Source: Sugiyamaella lignohabitans (lineage: Eukaryota > Ascomycota > Dipodascomycetes > Dipodascales > Trichomonascaceae). Taken from it: a DNA stretch of 64,000 bases. The stretch spans positions 4,278,001 to 4,342,000 of the forward strand of contig NC_031674.1 in assembly GCF_001640025.1 (NCBI RefSeq), written 5' to 3'. The first letter of the stretch is position 1, and every line of letters begins with the position of its first letter. The translations under genes and the position numbers were made by a program. Below, one piece after another: positions 1 through 9,010 of this stretch. The notes below the pieces were generated by a model that worked only from the letters and a program-made list of their open reading frames with translations, was not told the DNA's origin and did not search any database.

Positions 1-230
1 AATGGATCATTTTCATAGGGCCTATGGTATGAACTCATATTCCATTCGAATCCAATACGAGAGAAGGTAGAATAATAGACATGCATGTATATGTCACTGA
101 AATATATTAGCGATCCTCGAGTTGCATGGCCGCGTCCCACTCAGGGGTAGCCGCTATAACTTAACTTGAAGAAAAGATTATATATTGAATGCTAAATGCT
201 AACAATTATACAGCTGTTCTAGAGACGAAA

Positions 231-1790
231 TTAAAAGATAGCATAAGGGCCGCGATATTGGAATTGCATAGCAGACTGTGAAACACTGGAGCTGGCAACG
301 CCAACCTGTCCATACTCAGGTTTAACTCGAACAGGGAAACTGCCGAAAGACTTGGCATAAGAAGCAACTGAATGTGCAATTAGTTTGGTGTTGATAACCC
401 AAGCATCGTAATCGACATTAGAAAGGTCATCACAGAGCTGGTGATAACATGGGTCATATGCAATTGATGCGTTGCCGCCGAAAAGAGCAACTTCTTCAGT
501 GGTCTTAATCCCTTCGGCGCCAGTAGCCACACCTCCAGAAGGAATTCCAGCAACCAAGAACCCAGCGTAGTCACTACGACCATCAAAAGGTTCGAACGTA
601 TAGTTAAGACCATGCGATTTATAAAAATCAACATACATTTGTTTTAAGTCACCTGATCCAGATGGGTGGTCTTCGTTATTCGCATTATAAATTTGATAAG
701 CATAATTAGGTGAAGCCATCATATCATAGTCCATAAAAAGTCGGATCTTTTGGTTCTCAGATTCAGGCAAATTAGAAGCGTAGTGATCTGATCCTAAAAG
801 GCCCTCCTCCTCAGCAGACCACCAAGCAAAACGAACTGCGTTGTTCACCTCAAAATTAGTTAAAGCTTGAGCTACTTCAAGTAACGAAATAGTCCCGCTA
901 CCATCGTCATTGATACCTGGACCAGCAGCAACAGAGTCAGAGTGCGCGCCCAACATGACCACATTTCCTTTATCACCTCTCTTGCTCTCGGCAATGACAT
1001 TGAAAGTATCAACAATGTCAATCTGAGAATCAACAACGATAGTAGCATTCAAAGACTGAGAGCTATGTTTTACCTTCTCCACAAAATGATCACCCAGCTT
1101 CTTGGAGAGGCCCATGGTTGGAACTTCATGACCAAGAGGAGTTCCTAAGGTACCGGGGATATTATCCCCATCAACATTATTATAAATAATAGCTGCAACA
1201 GCACCAGCTAAGCCAGCAAGCTCTGATTTATCTCCAAACGGGCAATTTCCGCGTTGGATGAGGACGATTGAACCGTTGACCTCAGGGCCAAAGTCAGATG
1301 GCTTGCAACCATCATTACTAGAAATAGCCAAATGAGCCGTGACTGGTTTCTTATCAGGGGTAGGAGGGCTCATGTAGAGGGCAGATGCCTCAGAAATATT
1401 TTTCCCATCGATAGTCAAAGATGACGAAAAGAGCGATCCACTAATCGCACTGAATGCTTGTAAAGAAACATCATAATAATCTCTACCGAATTCTTCTAAG
1501 CTGTTTAAAATATAGTCAATGGTGCCGTTGTGACCCTTCGATCCTATGACTCTAGTGGGGTGGTGATATTCAGCTTCACTTTCTTTGGCAATTTCGTAAA
1601 GTTCAGCGGCCCTCTTGGACAACCCTTTCTCAGTAATATATTGTTGTAGGGAGTCAGTATCTACAACTTGTTTGGCGTCGAGAACAAATTGATTGAAATC
1701 ACCTTTAACAGGAAGAGTCAGCGCCGAAGTGACCTCGACCATAGCCAGTAAAACACCTAGGCTCCCACCCAAACCTAAAGTAGTCTTCAT
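231..1790 (-). CDS. APE3: Vacuolar aminopeptidase Y (M28 family, PA domain)
   Basis: 519-aa secretory-pathway zinc aminopeptidase. Residues 1-23 form a signal peptide. A protease-associated (PA) domain spans roughly 140-240. The M28 peptidase domain follows from about 260 to 480 with the expected metal ligands: HSD at 283-285, GINDD at 292-296, the catalytic EEE at 327-329, Asp354/356 and His450 within a YDPCYH block. There are several N-x-S/T sites, as expected for a vacuolar glycoprotein. Yeast Ape3 removes N-terminal residues from peptides in the vacuole. Length matches the family. The ATG at 1790 is followed directly by the signal peptide, and a TATAAATA-like box on the minus strand (1881-1888) lies about 90 bp upstream. 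Other fungal M28 enzymes are the alternative, but the PA-M28 order fits Ape3 best. Confidence 0.9.
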   Translation of the reverse strand: MKTTLGLGGSLGVLLAMVEVTSALTLPVKGDFNQFVLDAKQVVDTDSLQQYITEKGLSKRAAELYEIAKESEAEYHHPTRVIGSKGHNGTIDYILNSLEEFGRDYYDVSLQAFSAISGSLFSSSLTIDGKNISEASALYMSPPTPDKKPVTAHLAISSNDGCKPSDFGPEVNGSIVLIQRGNCPFGDKSELAGLAGAVAAIIYNNVDGDNIPGTLGTPLGHEVPTMGLSKKLGDHFVEKVKHSSQSLNATIVVDSQIDIVDTFNVIAESKRGDKGNVVMLGAHSDSVAAGPGINDDGSGTISLLEVAQALTNFEVNNAVRFAWWSAEEEGLLGSDHYASNLPESENQKIRLFMDYDMMASPNYAYQIYNANNEDHPSGSGDLKQMYVDFYKSHGLNYTFEPFDGRSDYAGFLVAGIPSGGVATGAEGIKTTEEVALFGGNASIAYDPCYHQLCDDLSNVDYDAWVINTKLIAHSVASYAKSFGSFPVRVKPEYGQVGVASSSVSQSAMQFQYRGPYAIF

Positions 1791-2266
1791 TGTAGATCAA
1801 TTTTGATACGATAAATTGTTGTTCCAAGCAGCTTTGTCAACAAATTCGTGCCAACACTATGGAATATGGGAAAAAACGTATATTTATAAACGGCCGAAGA
1901 TGGCTGGTCCCAACTGTGCTTTATCATGAAAGCACGGGCAAATCTGATCCAACCATGGTCGGGTTTTGGTCGATCGGAACGGCGCTAAAAGATTAGATAA
2001 CATAGATGCACGCGAGATATCGAATTCGGAATGCGACCACATTCGAAAGATACAGGAACTAGATTAACATACTATGGTAGATATATCCACATATATCATG
2101 AAATTAGCTTATATAGCTATAACGTCATTGAGTTTTACCAGACTATGGAGACTATGGTGGAACAGTTTTAAATTGACTTGCATCTGATAATTAGCTGTTT
2201 GCAGTCTAGTCTAACAAGCATCCAGCACTTTTGCAAAATAAATATACAAATAGCTATATACTACGT
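1791..2266. other. Intergenic: APE3 promoter and ETT1 3' flank
   Basis: 476 bp between two minus-strand genes. It holds the APE3 upstream region, with the TATA-like element at 1881-1888, and the ETT1 3' flank. I see no further gene or repeat. Confidence 0.6.
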
Positions 2267-3550
2267 TCAGTCTTCAAGATCAGCAATAAGTTCCTGGTAA
2301 CTGCCAAAGCCCAGGCGCTGAGCTTTCCTAAGACGAAGAACTGCTTGAGAATATAATCGTCTTTGATCATCACTCTCGACCTCAAATAAATTCGCTAAAG
2401 ATATCAGAGCTTCAGCTACGACAGTATACGTTTCAGGATCGTCGTCAGATTCGGCTTTGAAGAGATAATCTACTGCCTTTTGCACCAGATCTTTTGCAGA
2501 TTGTAACTCTTCTGGTGAGAGAGCTATAGATTCGTCGTTATCATCTTCATCTTCATCCTCATCTTCACTATCGTCCTCGTCCTCGTCCTCATCTGCACCA
2601 TCGTCTAGTTTTGCAAGTAATGGAGCAGCTAAAGCTAAGTAGTACTGCCCCATACCTCTATTTGCCCAAAGTACAACTGATACACTCGAACCGTTAGGAT
2701 CTTTGTTCTTTCCTTTTGATTCAACACTGGTTTCAAGAATCCTTTGGTACCTATCCTTACTCCATTCCAAATATTTGTCATTTAAACTTCGAAGCCTACC
2801 CCGCTCTATATTTTCCGTCGAAGCCGCGGGGTCACTCTCAGCCTCATTTTCGTCCTCTAAAGCAATGAAGCCGTCAACTATTTGCAACAGGTCCTCCACA
2901 GCTCCCAGCTGGTCTTTAGAAAAATCTAAAAAGCTTTTCCCGGACTCAAGTAAGAACTTCTCAGCCGTTTCAAAATCTGATACTGCTTCCTTAAGCTCTG
3001 GCAAAATATTTATAGCTTCATCATACCTGCTTTCTGAAGGAGAATTCTTCAATTTCTCATCGACAAGGGCGAGCTTAGCTCGTGACAGCGTAAAGTACAA
3101 ATCAGCAATGCTGTCGGATGATTCCTCAATTCCAATGCTAGCTCTTTCAATCGCAGCAAGAATAAAATCAGCACATGATTCCCCGTTATTGCCAGACTTT
3201 TTCTTAGGTTGATCGTCCTCGGTTTCAACAAACTTTGCCAAGTCTAACAAAGAGATAGCATAGATATTATGAAAGCGTGACGGAAGCTTTTCTGTTGAGT
3301 TTCGAAGTAGTCTATCACATTCATGAACTAGTCCATATAACAGCTTCGGAGAATCTTTCGAGGACTCCCTATAAGTCTCATAAAGCCCGTACAATTGAGC
3401 TAGTTCATCGTCAGGGTCAACCTCATCTTCAAGGGCAATGGTAAAATCGGGTGTCTGGTCCTTTTCCGGACCGTTATTTTCATTTGGGGCTACTTTCTGT
3501 TTCTTATTCTTAGCTGCTTTGTTTAGACCCTGAGGCCTTTTAGACGGCAT
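2267..3550 (-). CDS. ETT1: Enhancer of translation termination 1
   Basis: 427 aa. The basic N-terminus (KRPQGLNKAAKNKKQK) leads into an acidic block with DEVDPDDELAQLYGLY and then VHECDRLLRN, which match the conserved N-terminal half of fungal Ett1. A helical TPR-like repeat region follows. A highly acidic run of Asp/Glu lies at about residues 322-345, and the C-terminal region ends in LGFGSYQELIADLED. In S. cerevisiae Ett1 is a nuclear protein that promotes translation termination with the Tpa1 pathway. It diverges from MET1 across a 518-bp promoter. In S. cerevisiae the gene adjoins TMC1; here MET1 and the HAD gene lie between them. Confidence 0.85.
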   Translation of the reverse strand: MPSKRPQGLNKAAKNKKQKVAPNENNGPEKDQTPDFTIALEDEVDPDDELAQLYGLYETYRESSKDSPKLLYGLVHECDRLLRNSTEKLPSRFHNIYAISLLDLAKFVETEDDQPKKKSGNNGESCADFILAAIERASIGIEESSDSIADLYFTLSRAKLALVDEKLKNSPSESRYDEAINILPELKEAVSDFETAEKFLLESGKSFLDFSKDQLGAVEDLLQIVDGFIALEDENEAESDPAASTENIERGRLRSLNDKYLEWSKDRYQRILETSVESKGKNKDPNGSSVSVVLWANRGMGQYYLALAAPLLAKLDDGADEDEDEDDSEDEDEDEDDNDESIALSPEELQSAKDLVQKAVDYLFKAESDDDPETYTVVAEALISLANLFEVESDDQRRLYSQAVLRLRKAQRLGFGSYQELIADLED

Positions 3551-4068
3551 TTTGCAGAATACTCACACAAATTTTCCAGAGCTTTGCACAGATGCACGGT
3601 GTGGAAAAACTGGTGATCAGATAATGCATACCGCCTAAGGCTGGTGAGCCATCTATTCGGACTTATGTCTCAAACTGTCAATCTGAACTAAAGTCATTTT
3701 TGCATAGCCATATTTATTCACTAGACAGAGTCAGACTAAATTAATGATTCTATCTAATAGGAGAACCCATAAATCACATTCGTGGAGCTGTGTGGTTGTG
3801 AATCAGAGCCACTAAGTTTAAACTAGTGATATGACAATTATGTATCCGTGTGCTCTCTTTACTATCGGGAGAGAGTCGTCGAGCACGGCCACATTGGCCA
3901 CACATTCAAGCCACATTTTATATCGACATATCACGTGAAATGAGATTAGCCACAATTGTGCATAAGAAAAGATCTTCATGCAGACGCTGTGGATGACGAA
4001 CTCATATATAAGCTCACCGCCATTGGGAGCTCCCGAGTCATTATGAAATTATTTTTATTGGCATAATA
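3551..4068. other. Divergent promoter ETT1 / MET1
   Basis: 518 bp between divergent genes. On the MET1 side are a TATATAAG box at about 4005-4012 and the sulfur-type sites listed separately. On the ETT1 side one copy of the 12-bp word TTGACAGTTTGA lies on the minus strand at 3670-3681, about 120 bp upstream of the ETT1 ATG. Confidence 0.6.
3888..3954 (+). promoter_or_regulatory. Cbf1-type box with four Met31/32-type cores upstream of MET1
   Basis: TCACGTGA (CACGTG at 3932-3937) is the classical Cbf1 E-box. GCCACA, the reverse of the Met31/32 core TGTGGC, occurs four times around it: 3888-3893, 3897-3902, 3910-3915 and 3949-3954. The cluster sits 115-180 bp before the MET1 ATG. In S. cerevisiae Cbf1 and Met31/32 recruit Met4 to sulfur genes. 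That the same factors act here is inference. Confidence 0.65.
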
Positions 4069-5681
4069 ATGGGCATTTTAATTAACCATAGTGTTGAGAA
4101 CACTGTGGCTTTAGTTGTAGGGGATACACCATTGGCACAGTCAAGGTATGAACGATTAAAATCTTTAGGTGCATCTCCATTATTGGTCTCAGTGGCTGAC
4201 TTCGAGATCAAAAGCATATTAGAGTTGGGCCGTCAAGAAGTGGATAATATTGTTGATTCAGTGTACGTTGCGACTGGAGAGAAGGATTTAAATCTTGCGA
4301 GAGATATAGCAGCTTATTGCAAGAAGCACCGTGTACCCGTAAATGTAGCGGATCATCCTGAACTTTGTAGCTTCACGCTTCTATCGACTTATTCAGAAGG
4401 CGATTTCCAATTAGGCATCACCACTGGTGGAAAAGGATGTAGATTGGCCAATAGAATAAAAAGGCATGTGACTAAGAGTCTTCCTCCAAATGTGGGTGAG
4501 ATTTGTAAAAGAGTTGGTGAACTGAGGTATCAAATCCAGGCGGAGGACAAGGTGGACATTTCAGTTGGCCAACATGACGATGATGCGGACCAGGCCGCTG
4601 ATTTCAATAAGCTGGTACTAGAGAGTCAAGCAGAAAGTATAGAGGAAAAGAAGAAGCAGAGAATTCGCTGGTTGTCTCAAATTGTTGAATATTATCCTTT
4701 CTCGAAATTGGCAACTCTAGATCCTTCAGAGCTGTCAAGAGAATATGGCAGAACACAGTCTGTTACAGATACTGAGGAAGAATCTGTTCGCCGAGGAAGA
4801 ATTTCACTTGTCGGTTCTGGTCCAGGCAGTGAGGATCTTCTTACGAAAGCGGCTTTAAAAGAGATCAATACCGCAGATATAATCCTTGCAGACAAACTGG
4901 TGCCCTCACAAGTTTTGGAATTGATTCCTAGAAGAACGCCCGTTCATATTGCCAAGAAATTTCCCGGCAATGCAGAACGCGCTCAAGAAGAGCTTCTTGA
5001 ACTTGGTCTCGAAGCTCTTGAACAAGGCAAACATGTGGTACGTCTTAAACAGGGTGACCCTTATATATTCGGACGCGGAGCTGAAGAGTTCATTTTTTTC
5101 CGTGACCATGGATTCACTCCCACTGTAATCGCAGGCATCACTTCAGCGCTTGCAGCTCCCTTATATGCCTGTATCTCGGCCACTCATAGGAACGTTGCGG
5201 ACCAACTTTTGGTATGTACTGGTACTGGCCGTGGTGGCACTTTGCCAGACTTACCCGAATGGGTTGCTTCAAGAACTACAGTGTTTTTGATGTCATTACA
5301 TCGTATTGAACAAGTAGTAGAAGCCCTCATAAAAGAAAAACATTGGAACGAAAACGTCCCATGTGCTGTAGTTGAACGAGCTTCATGCCCTGACCAACGT
5401 ATTATTAGAACCAGACTCAAGCATGTCGCCGAGGCCATTAAAGCTAATGGCTCTCGTCCTCCTGGCCTACTTGTAACGGGATTCGCTTGCGATGTAATCA
5501 CACCCTACCCACAAACTGATTCCGAACAGAAATGGCTGGTCTCTGAAGGTATATGATTTTGCATTTTGTATTTTGTATTTTTTATGATTAATGACAATTA
5601 GATGAGCCAACTATGGATCTTGTGATCAATAGCGCAGTTGCTTTGTCCCAAAGAACTCTCTCCGGGTCTGTAAAAGATTGA
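4069..5681 (+). CDS. MET1: Uroporphyrinogen-III C-methyltransferase (siroheme synthesis)
   Basis: The Met8-like NAD(P)-fold N-terminal region (about residues 1-130) is followed by a tetrapyrrole methylase (SUMT) domain at about 244-485. Signature blocks are VGSGPGSEDLLT (248-259), RLKQGDPYIFGRGAEE (325-340), AGITSALAAP and ATHRNVADQL. The enzyme makes precorrin-2 for siroheme, the cofactor of sulfite reductase. The open frame stops at 5556, but a probable 53-nt intron at 5549-5601 (GTATAT donor, AATTAG acceptor) joins GAA-G to AT-GAG. This adds a last exon at 5602-5681 ending in VALSQRTLSGSVKD and gives about 519 aa. The intron is inferred: size and phase fit, but the donor and branch point are weak. 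The next gene downstream is the YKR070W-like HAD gene, as in S. cerevisiae. Confidence 0.9.
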
Positions 5682-5954
5682 ATGCTCTCATTTAGAGCGT
5701 GTATCAAGCTTTTTATTGGATATATCATAATTTTTAACACCTAAATTGATACTACTTTGGCGCACTGGTGGTGCGATATAAGAGATCACGTTTTAGGTGC
5801 GTCCAAGCTGATTGCAGATCTCACGAAGATAAACCCCCACGCAGAGGCTTTATCGGTCTTGATGGTCTTAAGTCTCCGGCATCAACATAGATCAATTTTA
5901 GATATATAGATAATTTTGGAAAAAATCCACTGTGGAGTAGACATATAGACAACT

Positions 5955-7034
5955 ATGCTTGGCAGTGGGCTTATTCGTCAATCGGTCTCACGTGCACCAG
6001 TATTCCGACGGTTCCTGACGACTGCCAACAACAAAAACGTTGCTTTCGCATTTGATATTGACGGAGTTCTCATAAAAGGATCAAAAACTATACCGCAAGC
6101 ACAAGAAGCTTTGCAGTTGCTGAATAATGAAAAAGTTCCTTGGGTCTTGGTTACTAATGGAGGTGGAAAAACTGAAAGGGAGCGTGTTCAGGATCTTTCT
6201 CAAAGACTGGGAGGAATAGATATCCCTGAGGACCAGTTCATGCAGAGCCACACACCATTTAAACGACTTGTGGATCTATACAAAGGCAAGGTATTGATTG
6301 TTGGAGGAGATGGCGATGACTGTAGAAAAGTTGCTAAGTTATATGGATTTAAAAATCCAGTAATTGGCGCTGATATAATTCGCAAGCATCCAAGCATATG
6401 GCCATTTCACAGATATAGAAGAGAAGAGATAGAACAATGGGCGGATCCATCGATCAATGTTGATGACGGAGAACCATTTGACGCTATTCTGGTATTTAAC
6501 GACCCGCGTGACATGGGTACTGAGATTCAAATCATTTTAGATTTGTTACTATCAGAGAATGGCGTCCTTGGCACACGACGCAAAACCCATACATCCAGAC
6601 CATCAATCCCTATTCACTTTTCTAACAAAGATCTATTATGGTCTAACGATTATCCAATAGCTAGATTCGGGCAGGGAGCCTTCAAAGCTACAATTGATAC
6701 CCTTTATGAAACAACTACGGAGGGCTATAAATTGGAGAGTGTTGTTATCGGTAAGCCATTTAAAGAGACATACGACTATGCTCACAACCTTCTGGTAAAG
6801 AAGTTTAAGGAAAATCAAAACATCTCGAGTATAAGTGCAAAAATCTCCGCTCCTACAGTTTACATGGTCGGCGATAACCCGGCATCTGACATTCTTGGTG
6901 CCAATGGATACGGATGGAGGAGTGTTTTGGTACGAACAGGAGTCTATCAAGATGGTGCTGATCTCCAAGGAGCCAAGCCCACTGTCATCCTTGACAATGT
7001 CCTGGATGCAGTGAAATATGGCCTTGAGAACTAA
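5955..7034 (+). CDS. Mitochondrial HAD-superfamily phosphatase, YKR070W/CECR5-like
   Basis: 359 aa. The first ~22 residues are basic and hydroxylated (LIRQSVSRAPVFRRFLTT), a likely mitochondrial presequence. HAD motif I is FAFDIDGVLIKG (about 31-42) and motif II is VTNGGG. The C-terminal motif is VYMVGDNPASDILGAN. The cap domain contains FNDPRDMGTEIQ. The arrangement matches the class IIA HAD family of S. cerevisiae YKR070W and human HDHD5 (CECR5). The substrate is not established. It lies 273 bp downstream of MET1 on the same strand, and these two genes are also neighbours in S. cerevisiae. Confidence 0.85.
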   Translation: MLGSGLIRQSVSRAPVFRRFLTTANNKNVAFAFDIDGVLIKGSKTIPQAQEALQLLNNEKVPWVLVTNGGGKTERERVQDLSQRLGGIDIPEDQFMQSHTPFKRLVDLYKGKVLIVGGDGDDCRKVAKLYGFKNPVIGADIIRKHPSIWPFHRYRREEIEQWADPSINVDDGEPFDAILVFNDPRDMGTEIQIILDLLLSENGVLGTRRKTHTSRPSIPIHFSNKDLLWSNDYPIARFGQGAFKATIDTLYETTTEGYKLESVVIGKPFKETYDYAHNLLVKKFKENQNISSISAKISAPTVYMVGDNPASDILGANGYGWRSVLVRTGVYQDGADLQGAKPTVILDNVLDAVKYGLEN

Positions 7035-7338
7035 CGCAGCCACAATCATCCAACCATTGACAGAGGACAGGAGATCAGAGGCAAACCCCCAGCTGCCGGA
7101 GGCAGGTCCAGAAATAAAAGAGAATTTGTCACATGTAGACTTTGTTAAAACATTAATAAATAAATTGAATCTTATAGGAATGAAGACTAGAGAGGACTGG
7201 ATCAACAACAGGCGCATTTCAATAGAAACGGATAGAGAACATTGTGATGTATCAGGAAAGCATTACTGAAAAAGTGGAGAGTATTAGACGGGAGAAACTA
7301 TTTACGTCTATTAATGAAACGATCTCGGACCTTGTCTA
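7035..7338. other. Intergenic between convergent genes
   Basis: 304 bp between the 3' ends of the HAD gene and TMC1. A 83-codon open frame at 7018-7269 overlaps the HAD stop but has no recognisable content. It is probably 3' UTR. Confidence 0.5.
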
Positions 7339-8058
7339 TCAGACCTTATTAGCGACCGTCTGTTGTTGATGTAGTTTGACAGCATTGCGCTCATGGAGCT
7401 GCTGCTTACAGTTCTGTAACCCAACACAGTCGTGTTGTTCTAGAAGTCTATGTTTAGAGCAGAAATGGCCCTCACAGAACACACAGTCGCCAACGCCTCG
7501 TAAAGGAGCGGAAATACATGATTTAAAGGTACAGCGCTTCCTACTCTTCTTCGCTGGTGAGCTAGACGCTGTGGAAGGAGCTGGGGATGGCGATGCTAGA
7601 GAAGCCTGCGAGTCCAGTGAAGATGCAAAGTACAGGGTGGAATTAGTTGGAATATGGTAGTCGTCCAAAGTCTTGTTATCGTCGTCCAAAGATGTCTTAT
7701 CATAGACAAGTGCCACAGACGAATCTTTAGTAAGAAGAGGGTTTCTCTCAAAAATGAGCTTCTTGACGTCTCCTACCGTCTTACCTGGCTCTACAGACAG
7801 AGTGGTTACTAAAAGGTCATTAGAATACAAGAACTTAATATCTAGGGAAGAACGGAGAGGGGGGGAAGGAGGAAATTATGGCCTGCTTGAGTAGCGGCAT
7901 GGTTACCAGACGGCAGGTTATACCATGTGTACAGCAAACGACAAGAACAGATGTGGCAACATGAATTTTTCTACTTTCCCTTCTTCAGACAACAGTTGTT
8001 GTGTTCATAACTTACAAGAACCAGACGCAGATTTAATGGATAGCTGGATATTGGACAT
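7339..8058 (-). CDS. TMC1: Ubiquitin-like plus AN1 zinc-finger protein (two exons)
   Basis: The uninterrupted reading frame (7339-7841) lacks an ATG and starts inside a ubiquitin fold. A first exon at 8016-8058 supplies the missing strand: ATG at 8058, MSNIQLSIKSASGS, then donor GTAAGT. The 174-nt intron 7842-8015 ends in a pyrimidine-rich CCCTAG. The spliced product is about 181 aa. It has a ubiquitin-like domain (about 1-88, with SVEPGKTVGDVKKLIF), a Ser/Pro/Ala linker, and a C-terminal AN1 finger with C-x4-C spacing, VGDCVFC, HFCSKHRLLEQHDC and the conserved tail CKQQLHERNAVKL. Yeast Tmc1 is a Cuz1-related AN1 protein linked to metalloid stress and the proteasome. Length is close to the family. 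The branch point is not obvious, so the exon model is strong on protein logic and moderate on splice signals. Confidence 0.8.
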
Positions 8059-8840
8059 GGTGGAGACGGATGTTATGGGTGTACTTTCGAAAAGAAGTGT
8101 GTAAGCAAGTACAGTAATCGGAGGGTGCGGTGTCAGGAGTATTAAAAGAGGCTAGCAGAAGTTAATAGAATTCAAGACGTATGACTATTCAAGAAAGTAA
8201 GCCACAGTTGTTTAACTTGTTGGGCTGGTGGTCGTGACACAAGTAGCAAGTTGTTCTCAAAGTAAGCTGTCGTAAATTAAGAGTCAAACAAAGTTGTAGT
8301 TAGGTAGTCAAGTTCCGAACGACTGGGAGTTCCCTTATCAGCTTGTTGTGGGTGAGGGGGCGTAGTGCAGCACTGCATATATGGTGCACCCGCTAGTGCT
8401 ATCAATAGACCAAATAGATTAACCGTTTGAGTGTAGTGTGACCATGCACTTTATATGCAATTGACACAAACAAAAAAGCAACGAGCAGCTGGATGGGCTA
8501 GCAATAACCACTGACAGAGATTTGGCAGCTCCGATAATAGTGTAATACCAAGACCAGTATGGTATGATTAATGGGCACATATCGGGCAGTAGGATCACGA
8601 TCAAATATATATTAGAGTCTAGTTAGAGTCATAGCCAGGGTCCAGTATCCATGATCCATGATTATATGGCTTATCGGTTGCACCCGATCTATTTGGCTAC
8701 GAAGGGCCAGTTCCGTGATTTGATGCTTGAGACGCCGTACATAAGCTGGGTCAGGTAGGAGGGTCAAGGCGAGGAGCAGTAAACAAGCCTCCATGCGTGT
8801 GGGAAAAACGGTACTTAGTAAGGGATTATATCTACGGCCA

Positions 8841-8890
8841 GCATATGTTTGGTAATGTTTGGTAATGTTAGGTTATGTTATGTTATATTA
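8841..8890 (+). repeat. Degenerate ~10-bp tandem repeat
   Basis: About four to five units of a GGTAATGTTT-like decamer (variants GGTAATGTTA, GGTTATGTTA, TGTTATATTA) read head to tail. It is a simple-sequence repeat between genes with no known function. Confidence 0.7.
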
Positions 8891-8990
8891 AGCTTTATGT
8901 TCCAAAATCACTGTGATGCTCACAATAGATCGAGAGCCGGCCGGGAAACAGCCAGTTCAACCAGCAACTATAGTGGTATGCATCAGAATA

Positions 8991-9010
8991 GGCATGGCAT
9001 GGCATGGCAT
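8991..9010 (+). repeat. (GGCAT)x4 tandem repeat
   Basis: Four perfect GGCAT units in 20 bp, within intergenic DNA. Confidence 0.8.

Noticed and set aside
7018..7269. 83-codon frame overlapping the HAD gene stop
   Set aside because: It overlaps a conserved gene end, has no family features and fits 3' UTR.
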